DNA from: Vigna angularis
Taxonomy: Eukaryota; Streptophyta; Magnoliopsida; Fabales; Fabaceae
DNA: 64,000 nucleotides
Direction: 5' to 3'
Assembly: GCF_016808095.1 (NCBI RefSeq)
Contig: NC_068971.1
Location: 35,452,131-35,516,130, forward strand
Numbering within the stretch: the stretch's first letter is position 1; each line of letters starts with the position of its first letter. The notes beneath the pieces are model-generated. The model did no database searches. It worked only from the letters and a program-made list of their open reading frames with translations, and was not told where the DNA came from. Shown here in pieces: positions 35,548-48,168 of this stretch. Made by a program: the position numbers and the translations under genes.

Positions 35548-38500
35548 AGATAGAATATATTTTTTATTGTTTGTTTCTTTACATGCATGGATATATGTAA
35601 AAGAGTTTGTTGAATGAAGTGTCTATTTTACTAAATAAATTCCGGTGGGATTTTTATTCTAGTAATAAAAGTAAGATATAAATATATAACAAATTAAATA
35701 AATTAGAATAATATTTAAAATATTTTTAAATATGTTTTAACATTTCCTTTCGAGTATGTGAATAAGTGTTTTTCATTCTAAAGTTTAGATATAATTTATT
35801 CAAAATTGTTGTTGTTCAATCTTATGGTGTGTATGTCTGCAAATTGACTTTGAGTTGACACATATAAGATACAAATCAAGCCATTATTAAGCTTTTCTTT
35901 AATAAAATGTTTGTCCACCTCAATGTGTTTGGTTTTATCATACTAGGTTGTGAGTTATACTAAATTTATTATCACAATATAATCGCATAAGTTCCTTCCA
36001 CTTTATCCTTATAATCTTCTAGTATAATCTTCATCCATAAAAGTTCACATATTTTTTGGGTCATTGTTCGAAATTATGCTTCAGCAGTACATCTAGCTAC
36101 CATACTTTGTTTTTTGCTCTTCCAAACTAGGTTTCCATAAAGAAAGATACAATATCTAATAGTTGACCTCTTATCCATAGCTGAACTTATATAATCAACA
36201 TTTTGTATATGCCTCAAGAATAGCATTCTTATTTCTTTTGAACAAAATTCATCTTCTTGGAGTCCTTAAATATTGGACAATTATAAGTGCAACTTGTAAA
36301 TGTACTTCCTTTGATTGATGCATGGCTAACTAAGCTCACATCCAAGACAATATCTGACCTAGTGTGAGATAGGTAAATGAGTCTTCCCATAAGTCTTTGA
36401 TACATTTCTTTATCCACATAAACATCCTCATTTACACTTTCTAATTTTATATTTGGATCAACAAGTATACTTGCTAGTTTGCAGGCTGTTTTACCTATTT
36501 ATGTAGCAAATCAATGGTATATTTTGGTTGGGATATGAAGATTCCTTTCTTGGAATGGGCTACTTCAATTCCCAAAAATTATTTTAGCATCCCTAAAGTC
36601 TTGATTTTGAATTCCTTAGCAAGGCATTGGCTCAACCTTTGTTGTTCCTTTTTATCATTCTTAGTAATAATTATATCATCCACATAGACCGATAACATTG
36701 TTACTCCCCCTGAATCAGAATGTTTGATGAATAAATTGTGGTTCCCTTGGCTTTGTTTATATTTAAGACTTTGTCATAACTTTGGTGAATCTCCTAAAAC
36801 ATGCTTTAGGTGACTGTTTCAACCCGTATAACGCCTTTTTTAATTTGAAAATTGTGTTGACCTCAATCTGTCTTGTATCCCTAAGTGGTATCTCCATGTT
36901 TATTTCTTCTTCATGATCTCTATGTAGGAATGCATTTTTTACATTAAATTGTTGTAGTTCCCAATTGTGGTTTTCTACCAATGACAAAATTACTCTAACC
37001 ATGTTCATTTTGGCAATTGGTGCAAAAGTCTCTAAGCAATTCATTCCATATGTTTGGGTGAATCCCTTAGCCACCAACCTTTCCTTATACCTCTCAATAG
37101 TCCCATCGACCTTGTACTTCACAGTATAAACCTACTGGCACCCAACAACTCTTCTTCCAGGTGGTAGGATGACTAGTTGCAAAGTATTGTTTTTCTTCAA
37201 TGCCTTTATCTCCAAGTCCATGGCTTGTTTTGATTTTTTGTCAATTAATACCTCAAATACAGAAGAAAGTGTAGTTGTGGTGTTCAGGCTTGTGAGAAAG
37301 GTTTTATAGGTAGGTGAGAATTTTTCAAAGGTAGACAATTTATCAAGGGGTAAGGTTGTTGTTTTGTGCATGTTCGGGTTCCTTTTCTAAGAGCAATTGG
37401 GAGGTCTAAATTATTATGTATATGTTCAACTAGTTTTTTAGAAGGAAATTCATCACAAAAGTAGTAGAGTTATAATTTATAGGATCAAAATAAATTACCT
37501 CAGGTAATGTTAGGGTTGGATTCTTGAACATGAGTAGATCTTGGAATGGTCTTTCCTCTTCGTGTGTACACCAAATTTTTCCCAAACTTTGTATTGTCAT
37601 GTGGTTTAGTTGTTGGTCCTGTAGATTGAGGTATTTGATTCACCTCTACTTGTTCCTCTCCAACTTTAGCTTCACATATAATGGTAGTATTCTTTTGAAT
37701 TTTTGTTTCTGGTCCAAAAGTCATATTTGGTAATATAAAAGGCTCATTTCCCTCTCTTAATGTGTCCCCTGAAGATAAAATTGGTCAAAGTAGCTTACTC
37801 GTTCATTGAAAGTAACATCTCTTGTCACAAAGAATTTTTTGGATGGAAGATGAAAACATTTATATCATTTTGTGTGGTTGAGTACCCTAAGAAATGCATT
37901 TAGGTCAAGTTTTCCTCTTCCATTGCTATGAACATGTACAAAAGAGACACAACCAAATATTATAGGTTGAAGGTTATTTTCTACATTATATGTGGGTAGA
38001 ATGAGTTTAAGACTTCCATAGGGCTTTTTGAGGATAAAATAGATGGTAATCTATTAATCAAGTAAATAGTAGTGACAATAACTTCCTCCCAAATCTCTTT
38101 GGAAAGGTTATTTTATGGATTATATGTGTGTAGAATGATTTTAAAACTTCCATGGGGCTTTTTGAGGAGATGGTAATCTATTAATCAAGTAAGTAGTTGT
38201 GAGAATAGCTTTCCCCAAAAATCTTTTTGGAACATTATTTTGAAAAAAAAGTGCTCTAGTTTTATCTAATAAATGCCTAGTTTTCCTTTTTGCAATCACA
38301 TTTTGTTGGGTGTGTTTACACATGAGGATTCATGGATTATTCCTTCCTTTTGACAAAAAGAATTTAAAGTATGATTGAAGTAATCTTTGGCATTATCAGA
38401 CGTAATTATTTTTATATTAACCCCAAATTGATTTTTAATCATTGAAACAAACTATAGAAAAATAGGGTTGACCTCAAATTTGTGTTTAAGAAGGAAAAAT

Positions 38501-40577
38501 CATGTTACCCTTGTACAATCATCTATAAAGGTTATAAACCATTTATCCCTTTAGGTACTAGGAATATTATAGGGACCCAACATATTTATATGAACAAGAT
38601 AAAAAGGAAAAATGCTTACTTTATTGCTGATAGGAAAAGGTATACGCTTGTGTTTGGCAAGCTCACACACCTCACAATGAAGATGTTCCAAATTTAAATT
38701 TTTAAACAAGGAAGGAAATATTAACTTTATCACTCAAAGTAAAGGATGTTCCAAGCGATAATAAAACAAGTGGATTTTTCTTTATTGGACATGAATGATT
38801 CAGATATTAGATAGCGATTCTTAATGGGCAACCTCAAATCTTCCATCTAGTAAAGGTCATGTCATTCTTTAGCATGTCCAATCGTCCTTCCTGACTTCTT
38901 GTCCTAAAATATACAATAGTTGTTATGAAAAACTGCATTACATAAGAGGTCATTGGTAAGTTTTTGTATAGATATCAAACTTGTGGATAATTTAGGGACG
39001 TGAAGAACATTTTTTAGTATTATGGTTGGGGTTATTTAGACATCCCTTTATCCAACTGCATTTATGAGGGTTCCGTTAGTTGTAAAAATTTTCTTCTTTT
39101 TGGGACATAGGGAATATGGAGAAGTGTTTAGGAATGATGTCATATGGTTTATGGCTCCAAAGTCTAGTATCTAATAACGAGTAAAGGGGGTATTTGAGAC
39201 ATTAAATCTACAAGAAAATGGGAACTTACCATAGTATGTCAATGAACACACACCTGTGGGTTTTTCCAATTTACTAAGAAAGAACCTTAATCTTTCTAAC
39301 TCCTTATGGTTGAGTTGGACAAATGCTTCTTAACTTTTAGGACTAACAGCAGTATGAGCTTGCTCCCCTCTCCTTAGAAGGCCTCCTTTGTGTCCTAAAT
39401 CTTTTCTTTGAGGTTTTGCATGTAACTTCCAATATTTGTCCCTTGTGTGACGCGAATTATTGTAATAGGTGTACGAAACTCATTCATTTTTCTTCTTTGT
39501 TATGGGAAGAGATCTACTTTCTTTTGTTATGCAGCCATGGCTATTGCTCCTTCAACAATCATAGTTAAATTATCCGCAATTGGGGTCTTCAACATTATAT
39601 TACTTATGCTTTCTTTCACTTTGAATAATTATCATTACTTCGTTGAGTCTAGGAACCTTCTCCTTGCTTAATATTTGGATTATGACTTGATTATATTCTT
39701 GGTTTAGGCCTACCAAGAAACCATACACCCGATCTTGTTTAATGTATTCTCTTAGAATTTCTAAATCTTCAAAACACTTTACCCTGTATTAATCTAATTT
39801 CATCCATAAAGATTTGAGTTGATTAGCATACTCTATGACAATTTTAATGCCCTGTTTGGTTGCAATTGTTTTTACTTTCACCTCATAAATTTGGGCAACA
39901 TCCTTTGCCTCAGAGTAGGTTTGCTTTATTGCAATCCATATAGCCTTCGCAAAAGTAAGGAACATGCATGTATTGCTAATTTATGGAACCATTGAGTTCC
40001 ATAGCCATGTCATGATCATGGAGTCTTCTTCATCCCATGACTTGAATCTGACATCTTATTCCGCAAGGGCATCATTAATGAGATGGTTGACCTTTCCTTT
40101 CTCTTTTAGAATAGTCTTAATGAGTTGAGATCATTTAAGATAATTTTTTCCATTCAATCGACAAGCTGAATGAACATTCTTCAATTCTTCCATACTTTGA
40201 AACTTGCTATATTTCTCATTTCAGTCATTATAGAATTGTGCAATTAAGGCACACAAATCGAAAATGGATGATGAATGTTTGAGATCACACAAAAATAGGG
40301 ATATATAAAATAATTCTAAGATTGAATAACAATGAAGACTGTAATTATATCACGCGATCACCTACTTCGAAAGATAAAAAAAACTCCAAGAGAATATATT
40401 TTTTGTTGTTTGTTTTCTTACATGAATAAAATATATATACAAAGAACTGCCTATTCTACGAAACAAATTCTTAAAATTATGAGATTGTTTTTTTAATAAT
40501 AACAACAAAATACATATAATATAATAAATTAAATACATAGAAAAAATATCTAAAATTTTCTAAAATATATTTTCACA
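35548..40577 (-). mobile_element. Degenerate Ty1/copia retrotransposon, minus strand
   Basis: LTR-like ends at about 35548-35742 and 40390-40577 share AATATATTTTTT and TTGTTTGTTT and end ACA. On the minus strand the order is gag (about 40150-39640; frames include TYSEAKDVAQIYEVKVKT and IEQDRVYGFLVG), integrase zinc finger (about 38690-38560, HCEVCELAKHKR), integrase core remnant (about 38320-38150, NNVPKRFLGKAILTTTYLIN), then reverse transcriptase (37122-36763: RLVAKGFTQTYGMNC, FNVKNAFLH, KKALYGLKQSPKACF). An RNase H-side fragment follows (36417-36300, YQRLMGRLIYLSHTRSDI). The order gag-IN-RT is diagnostic of copia. The YVDD box region is damaged and stops are frequent. No target duplication was found, so the outer borders are approximate. 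Confidence 0.88.
37971..38230 (-). repeat. Tandem duplication of about 134 bp within the copia integrase region
   Basis: The sequence beginning AGGTTATTTT at 37971 recurs at 38105, and the following CTTCCAT(A/G)GGGCTTTTTGAGG and GGTAATCTATTAATCAAGTA words recur too. The second unit has a short deletion. This is post-insertion decay of the element. Confidence 0.85.
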
Positions 40578-41004
40578 TTAATAAATGATTTCTCTTACAA
40601 AAATATGTTATGATAGGAAAAAGAAATAAAGAATAGATAATATTTGACTGTTTGGGAACGACCATTTGTGTAAAAAACATAAATCCGTCTCACTATGCCT
40701 TAGAGTGTCTACGTTAGCCAAAAAATCACATCTTATTCACTAATTGTACATTTGGACATCTGGTTGTTAACGATTTAAACGACATTTGCAAAAAGGACTA
40801 AATTGAACACAAATTACATTTTTTAGGACTATATTGAAAAAAAAAATGGAACCATTTCAAACATTTGGTATTAAGTCTAAATTAAATACATAAAAATAAT
40901 ATCTAAAATTTTCTAAAATATATTTTCACAATAATAAATGATTTCTCTTACAAAAATATGTTATGATAGAAAAAAGAGATAAAGAATACATACTATTTGA
41001 CTGT
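40527..41004. repeat. Dispersed direct repeat of about 125 bp, offset about 351 bp
   Basis: The phrase ATAAATTAAATACATA to TATTTGACTG occurs at about 40527-40651 and again at about 40878-41004 with small indels. The first copy overlaps the end of the copia LTR. Between them lies AT-rich DNA containing GGACTAAATTGAACACAAATT-like words of the kind seen at MULE-type MITE ends. I cannot define an element. Confidence 0.75.
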
Positions 41005-41603
41005 AAAATATATGATGGAACCACACACCTCTATCATTCAGCATTAAATTTTGACTTGTTAGGTTGTAGTTTTGAATTATGTTTGGTGAATTCATCTTCT
41101 TTTATATGCAAAAGTTCCGAAGATTAACTGTGTCCAAATATTAATACATTGTTTCTCTTTCTTGCCCTTTTTATCAGTTAAAGCTAATAATATTTTTTTA
41201 AAATTGTTTGCTTAAAATGATAGAAATATTTGTTAATCTTGAGATATTTGTGTCCCTTGACATGGCAGTATATTAATGTTTTATTCTATTATCTGTCTGT
41301 GTTATCTCTACAAGAGGAAGTAGTCCTCAATGTTATTCAAATACGATTGCAAAAACAATTAAAACTCCTTGGAATTTTATCAAATGCATAGAATGTGAAA
41401 TAGATTGGAGATTTCATAGAATAATTACTAAACTATGGCAGTTAAATTAAAAGGCAAAAAAGCTAACAATGAATCAAATAATACAAGTTTTTCATTCTTT
41501 AAATTCATTAAACTAAATGAAAGTTATATTTCATTTATCTTTTACCAAATCTATTTTTATCAATTTATACGCTGTATAAAAAATCAATTACTGGACATCT
41601 AAT

Positions 41604-41740
41604 TTTAGACTATCTGATGTAACATCTAAGTTTGGAGACTTCATTTTTTCCTTCTTAGAGGAATTAGCTTGTAAGCATCTTATAACATCATAAACAACAC
41701 TGGTGGTTTGCTCCAACTTAGTCACTCTACTTCCTTCTTA
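41604..41740 (-). CDS. Possible 3'-terminal exon of an unidentified gene
   Basis: After an AG acceptor on the minus strand (GGCATTAAG) the frame reads EGSRVTKLEQTTSVVYDVIR and then CLQANSSKKEKMKSPNLDV, closing at TAA near 41604. The balanced composition and the absence of stops for 45 codons in AT-rich surroundings suggest coding origin. The peptide is not one I recognise. It may be a relic exon or belong with the candidate at 42300-42344. Confidence 0.3.
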
Positions 41741-42299
41741 ATGCCCAACTCCGAAGTACTCAATGTATTTAATTGAAAAAAAAAGAGAATGATTTAAATT
41801 TTATCCCATTAATTAGACAACATAGGAGATATACGAAAGATGAAACAACATCCATTTTTTGTCTAATAAGAGGAAAGAGAAATAATCTATTATCCAGAAT
41901 CATTAATCACATTTTAACCAAAGCTTGTTCATAAAGGGAAATAACACATCAAAGAATACCAAAACCTATTAATTGCAAACCATTGACGTTACCATTATCT
42001 AGAGCAAATGACTGCAAACACAATGGCAGAACAAACAACATACTTTTCTAGAATAAGAAGGGACATCTTGATAGTAAGTACATTCCCAAGTAAACAGTTA
42101 AAAGGATTACTGAGGAAAAGAAAATCTGGAGTAACAAAACCTGCTAACAAACACATGCAAATATAAATGTAACATTTGAAAGCCCATATAAACTTTCTGA
42201 AAGTCCTAATAATAGTGTGTAAGAGCTCTCAAAAGTCAGAAATAAACGAAAAAACATTAAACAAAGGGTCTGCCAATTCCCCTATTTTCATAGTGCATC

Positions 42300-42344
42300 C
42301 TAATACAAAGTATTCAGACCTGCTAGACCAACAGTCACATCATC
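42300..42344 (-). CDS. Possible short terminal exon (14 codons plus stop)
   Basis: A strong acceptor (CTCTTTTACAG) is followed by DDVTVGLAGLNTLY and TAG. It is too short to be convincing alone and no upstream exon could be assigned. I include it because the acceptor is good and the peptide is not AT-biased. Confidence 0.2.
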   Translation of the reverse strand, partial: DDVTVGLAGLNTLY

Positions 42345-43063
42345 CTGTAAAAGAGATATACATGCACACAAATCAGTAACAGCAACTGCATAATTGAATT
42401 GTATAACAGTGGACAAATAGGTAAGTTAATAGAATTAGACAAGGCAACCTCTTGCTTCAATAAAGTATTTAAATTTGGAGCAGAAAAAAACAATATATAA
42501 CAGATTTTATCAACTAAGATGCTTATTTTGTTGGCTTTTATACAATGCAAAATATTTTCACCCAATCTACATTGTAATTTGTTCAATGGAAAAAAGAAAA
42601 AATAGACTCATATTTTTCTGATACCAAAATATAAATAAAATAAAAACTGTAAGTTGTTCAATGAAAAAAGAAAAAATAGATTCTGATACAAAAGTATGAA
42701 TAAAATAAAAACTCTCATTTAAGCATCTGTAACAAATCCTGAGTCTAATAAAGCATATAAACATAAGATATTTTAAGTGAATGTTTTTGTAATAAACAAA
42801 ATAAAATAAACTACTTAAATTGAATAGAAAAGTTCAACAAAAAAACCACATATGATAGTTGTGAAGTAATAGCATGGAGAATTTGTTTTCAATAATCGTA
42901 TCTATAGCAAAACCTTTTATATATATATATATATATGGTTTGCTAATGTAACCTTTTAAAGTGTATCAAATTTTAGTCTGGATAAAGGTATGCCTTGGAA
43001 TGAAAGAGAATTTTGAATCAATTTTGTCTACGAACAAGGAAGTTATAATAATGTAACTAGGAA

Positions 43064-43408
43064 TCTCATGGAGAGTTTGATCCTTGCTCAGGATGAATGC
43101 TGGTGGCATGCCTTACACATGCAAGTCGGACGGAAAGTGGTGTTTTCAGTGGCAAACGGGTGAGTAACGCGTTAAAACCTATCCTTGGGAGGGAAACAAC
43201 AGCTGGAAACGATTGCTAATACCCCGTAAGCTGAGGAGCAAAAGGAGGAATCCGTCCAAGGAGGAGCTCGCGTCTGATTAGCTAGTTGGTGAAGCAATAA
43301 CTTACCAATCAGTAGTTGGTCTGAGAAGATGATCAGCCACACTGGGACTGAGACATGGCCTAGACTCCTATAAGAATTTTCCGCAATAAACTTGACGGAG
43401 CAATGTCG
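43064..43408 (+). pseudogene. rrn16: Nuclear plastid DNA: 5' part of chloroplast 16S rRNA
   Basis: Starts at the conserved 16S leader (TCTCATGGAGAGTTTGATCC) and follows the 16S 5' domain for about 340 bp (ACACATGCAAGTCGGACGG, ACGGGTGAGTAACGCGT, ACACTGGGACTGAGACA). Internal deletions remove a few bases near 43306 and the ACGGGAGGCAGCAG stretch near 43374; similarity ends near 43408. Most differences from the plastid sequence I know are C-to-T or G-to-A, as expected after cytosine methylation and deamination of a nuclear copy. It cannot make a functional rRNA. Confidence 0.95.
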
Positions 43409-43992
43409 ACAAAAATACCCTCATATATTATGAATTTTAAATTCTAAGATTAAGAGTTTTTGAATAATTTCCAATTTTTTTATTTTTTTTATTTTAAATT
43501 TATTAAAATATACATGTGTTTAAAGTATATTTTTTTTATGAATAAAGATATTTTTATCAACTAAAATTTGATATTTACCTGGTTAACAAACCTTTTATAT
43601 ATATATATATATATTTATTTATTTTTATTTATTTATTTATTTATCAACTCGTAACAAATCCATATATATATATATAATTCTTTTATTAATTAAGATATAA
43701 ATATAAATAGACCAAATCTGTACAATTTTATTTTATTAAACTAAAATAAAATGGACAAACGACGGCGCAACACAAGATTGTTCTATGTATTTGATATTTG
43801 ATATTAAATTTCATATCCAAGGGTTTCCTATAAAACGAACACTACTCAATCGCCACCGTCGGATTAAGCCACACCCAATCGAATCCAACGGTCGTTTCCT
43901 TCCCACCATTTTTTTCAATTCTTAAGCGTCGTGCACTCGCCACTTACTTGCCCCTTATCTCTCTGTTCCACTTCTTGTTTCTCTCTATCCTA
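43409..43992. other. Upstream region and 5' leader of the GrpE gene
   Basis: AT-rich with (AT)n runs at about 43596-43613 and 43661-43676. The 150 bp before the start codon are pyrimidine-rich with CCACCGTCGGATTAAGCC-like words, consistent with a transcribed leader. No separate gene seen. Confidence 0.5.
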
Positions 43993-46900
43993 ATGGCCAC
44001 TGTTCTCAGAACCCCCACTTTCCGGCCAGCGCCTCCGCCGCGCGCTGCCAAGTCGCCGAAACCCTCGCGAGTCGCCGTTGCCTCGTTCAGACAAAGCGCT
44101 ACCTGCAAGAGAAAACCCTCGCTCCTCTCCTCCCTGGGGTTCCCTCCTGTTCCCTCTCTGCGGTTCATCAGGTTCGTGCCCTTCGCTTTTGACGGCGACA
44201 CCGAGGCCCCACAGGTTCAGGAACCGGAGGTTCAGGTTCTGGTGAGGATCGCCCTCTCTCTAGCTAACGCCTTTTTCTTTTGTTACTTGTTTATTAGCTG
44301 AGGAATTGGAACCAATTTTGAATTTCAGGTTTTATATTTGTTCCGAATTTTAGCATTTTCTGGTTTGGTGCAAGGAGACATTTGTTAAAATGATTCTTGA
44401 TATTGTGCTGTAAAATCAACTAGGTGTGACATGAAAGTGAGGGGGGTGTGTTAAGATTCTATGGTAGATTAGGCACAATGTCTGATGCATTCCTTATAAT
44501 TAATTATGTTGTGCGATTATTCCCTCTTAGAAATGTCTTTAGAAGTTTATTGTACCTAGCTCTTTTTCAATTGTAATATCAATCACCCGTTTCCTTCAAA
44601 TGCTTACTTCAGTATAGTCTTGCGGCTAACTTTTTAAGTTACGTCCACATGAGGTTTGCGATAAGGATTAAACTTAGATAAAGTTCCGTAAGTCCCGTTT
44701 TGTCACTTCCTAATCAGAATTGTTGTTTCATCTTGAAAATTTGCGTATTTAAGCTTTACATTCGAAAATTATACAAATTACCGAGGTCACTCCAATTCTA
44801 ATTGTCCAAAGATTGAATATAGGGTTTTAAGTATTAATGCTGCTAATTAATGTTTGAGGGTATGATGTTGTAGTTTTTCGGTAAGCAATGCTGCCCAGCT
44901 GGAATCTATACAGGGTTTAGTGGGTTATGTATGCTGAGGAGTATGGAAGGATTGAGTGAAATTGAAGTTAAGCAGATAATGGCCGGTTCTTCTGGTGCAG
45001 TAGACAATGAAAGAAGAAGACTCTTCTTGATGATACTGATCTAGTATTTGGGGAAAAGGATCTTCCATACAAAGGGCGGGGTTTGACACATGTAGTTCAA
45101 GATGGGACTTTTCAGACTTCATCACTTTCCTACCTGATCTTTTGGAAATTATAAATTATGATTATCAAACCTTTGTTTTCTAACTCTATACTTTTGTGAC
45201 TTTATGATTGTAGAAAGAGATAATGGATTAACTTGCTATCAAACTCTAGTTTGGACAAACTTAGATAATCTTGTTAAAATTGTGTAAATTGGCATAAACA
45301 CGAATTAGCTACTTTGGAATGAGTGTTTTTTTTTCTCCTTATTCACCCTTTGGCAATAGGGTTCTTACTAGGGCTCAAATGATTTGGAAAAATGAGCTCT
45401 TTTGAAATGTTTTCACTTTAGGAACTTGTGTTTATATGCATCCACATTATTACAGAGCTGCTGTTGATATGTTTTAATAATTTTTATAGGTTTAATTGCC
45501 CAGTTGGTCCCTAAATTATTTTAAAATTTCAAGTAGGTTTCTTAACTAAGAAGGTTTGGAATTGGGTCTTGATAATGTACATATTTTTTAGTATATCTGT
45601 TGACAAACTATTTATTCTTTATTGGTGGCTTGGAATGACTAGAAAGTGACAATCCAAGGCATTTTTTTACAGCCAGAAATTGACCATCTTAAATTGGCAT
45701 TTTTTGGTGGCTTCATCCCGCCAATAAGGAGGGAATAAGGAATATTCCGTGGTAGATAATGGTTAAACGGATTACTAACCCTAGGGACCTGATTAAAAGA
45801 AATCATATGATTAAGGACCTATTTGAAAATTCCATATAGTTAGGGATTGACTCAGTAATTAAAAGCTTTTTATACTATGGAAGCTCCATTAGTTCATGTA
45901 AACTCGTTAGTTTGACATCATCTTGTATTAAACTACAACGTCCTAGGCAGGCATAATTTACAAGAAAACAACCCTCTTACTGTAATATTGGTTTTTTATT
46001 GCTACCTCAAGCACATTATGTGAGTCAGTAGAACATGTAATCAACACAATATAATAAAAAATCAAACCAATAAATAACAAAAAAAATTAAATAAAATAAA
46101 TTGAAATTAAAGAAGATAGCTCCATTATAATTATTTTCGTTGCTGTTGCTTCTTTGTCAACTGGTTTAAGATTCCTCCTTGAGTTTAATTTAACTATCTA
46201 GTTTGCCAACCTTGTAGGCAGGTGTTAAGTTATGATATTTAGCATGTTTCCAATTTTCCTTCCTCGTTGCATTTTTTCCCCCTTGTTATATTATATTATT
46301 TTGTTCTTTAGCATTTGCACTGTCGAAGTCATCTTTCATACTATGTGTACCTCTTCTTCCTAATTTAAGAGACATCAAGTGATATTTGATTTTTTTTAAT
46401 CACTACACTACATATTACTCTTCAAATGGGGTAGGAATTTATCAATAAGGTTTTGATTCCACACCACCTTTTTTGGCTCATACAATTTTAGACTTTTCTA
46501 GTAGATTTCACGCTTGAGGAATACACGTCATTGACATTTTGTAATTTGACTAGCTCAACAAAGAAAATAATGGGGGTTCTTATGTACTAATGTGACAGGA
46601 CCCTTTAGATGGTGCTGTTGACGTAAAGGACAGTGCAAGTGACAATGAGGGTAGTGATGCTGATGAAGCATCTGCTTCACCTTTTGTATTGTTACTTCAA
46701 TCATACAAAGAAGCATTGGCTAGTAATGATGAAGTCAAAATTGCGCAGCTGGAATCGTCATTAAAATCCATTGAAGATGAGCAAATAGAACTTGAAGGGA
46801 AAATAGCTGCTTTATCTGAAGAGTTGTCAATAGAAAAGGATCGGATTCTAAGGATTAGTGCAGACTTTGACAATTTTCGGAAGAGGACAGAGAGAGATCG

Positions 46901-48168
46901 CCTTTCCCTGGTCACAAATGCTCAGGGTGAAGTTGTAGAAAGTTTATTGTCTGTATTGGATAATTTTGAGAGAGCAAAAACCCAGATTAAGGTGGAGACA
47001 GAGGGAGAGGAGAAAATAGTTAACAGCTATCAAAGTATATATAAACAGTTCAATGAAATTCTAGCTGCCCTTGGAGTTGAACCAGTGGAGACAGTTGGAA
47101 CACCCTTTGATCCACTGGTAAGTTAATCTGCATTCAGTAATTTCAATTAGTAGACTTGTAGTTAAATTCAAGTTTATCTAACTTTCAAGGAAAATAATCT
47201 TATCATTATAGAGGGGATACTGTTTTATGTAAAAATGAAACTGAGAAATTTAACTTTTCTAAAGGCTGGAATGCACCAAACTTTTATAATTGTCAATTAT
47301 TTTTGGTGCACTATCCCCTTAATTTTTGTTCAACTTCTGTAATATAATTTATATTGTCTTTGGATTATTTCAATATGGATTTTAGATTTTGTTTCCTCCA
47401 TGAAAAATATCTTATTTTTGTTTAAGAAATCATGTTTTGTTTGGTTCCAGTCTTCCATTACATTTTTTATGGCATAATGCTGTCATCTATGATTGATGCA
47501 GGCACGCAAACCTGTTGGCTCGAAATTCAATCATGTCCTTGATGAACTTTTTCAAACACTTTATCAAGCTTGTTCAGGTTTCCTGAAGACCTTGACACGC
47601 TTTTAACCCAAAGCAATTCGTGATTGTTTCGAGCCAACTTGGTGAGTGTAAAACTACATAACAAAAAATATCAAGAGAAATGTTTTAGCAAAATCTGTTG
47701 AGAATCTCGTCTCAACACATAATATTAGTTAGAGAATTACTTCCAGCTGGTTGGTTGGATGATACTTTGTTTCAAAACTTTTGTGTGAGCTACAGCCTTG
47801 AATGAAACCCTAGACACAATGTTTCTGTTGTCTAGAAATTTTATTTTGTTTGTTTCTGAAGTATCGAACATTAGAGTCATGAGAACTAGTTTTTCTGATG
47901 AATCATATTTTCATTTTATTTGTTAAAGCTACATGAAGCAATTATGCGTGAGGATTCTGCTGAATTTGAGGATGGGATCATAATTCAAGAATTCAGAAAG
48001 GGTTTTAAACTTGGTGACCGTCTATTACGTCCATCAATGGTGAAGGTATCAGCTGGGCCTGGACCTGCAAAGCCTGAACAAGAAGCACCGCAAAAAGAAC
48101 AAGTTAACACTGAAATCTCGGAGGACAGTAAAGAGAACGAGGGTGGAACAGAAGCAGGGTCTGCTTGA
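43993..48168 (+). CDS. Chloroplast-type GrpE nucleotide exchange factor (three exons, 335 aa)
   Basis: GrpE releases ADP from DnaK/Hsp70; plastid forms (CGE type) serve stromal Hsp70. Exons are 43993-44241, 46599-47117 and 47929-48168. All junctions are GT-AG, phase 0, and the sum is exactly 336 codons including the stop. Residues 1-60 are Arg/Ser/Pro-rich without acidic residues, as in a transit peptide. An acidic stretch follows (DPLDGAVDVKDSASDNEGSD, from residue 84). The long coiled-coil dimer helix is at about 115-185, with the GrpE signature around ISADFDNFRKRTERDR, then SVLDNFERA. The C-terminal beta domain is split by intron 2: GVEPVETVGTPFDPL, then LHEAIMREDS and FRKGFKLGDRLLRPSMVKVS. 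The last 40 residues are a hydrophilic tail. It matches the Arabidopsis At5g17710 class as I recall it. Intron 1 (2.36 kb) holds a MITE and intron 2 a hairpin. Confidence 0.95.
45488..45866. mobile_element. MITE with long terminal inverted repeats in GrpE intron 1
   Basis: The left end AGGTTTAATTGCCCAGTTGG and the reverse complement of the right end (GCTTTTAATTACTGAGTC) match imperfectly for about 65 bp, including CCCTAA and TTTCAA(G/A)TAGG. The 7-mer TTTTTAT flanks both sides (45481-45487 and 45867-45873), consistent with a decayed 8-9 bp target duplication of Mutator-type MITEs. It has no coding capacity. Confidence 0.7.
47514..47638 (+). other. Imperfect hairpin in GrpE intron 2
   Basis: GTTGGCTCGAAA (47514-47525) pairs perfectly with 47627-47638, and CAATCA (47528-47533) with 47621-47626, leaving a 2-nt bulge. 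Looser pairing continues inward to TCAAG/CTTGA (47564-47568 with 47591-47595). The geometry resembles a plant miRNA precursor, but the inner stem is poor and the arms match no miRNA I know. It could also be a relic of an inverted-repeat element. Confidence 0.45.

Larger units (their letters stand above)
41005..43063. other. Intergenic region with two exon-like patches
   Basis: Mostly AT-rich non-coding DNA. Minus-strand exon candidates at 41604-41740 and 42300-42344 are listed separately. Longer ORFs here (for example 42335-42586 minus) have no protein-like composition that I trust. Confidence 0.45.

Noticed and set aside
43064..43408. Functional rRNA gene
   Set aside because: Only about 340 bp of 16S is present, with deletions and many transitions; it is a nuclear plastid fragment.
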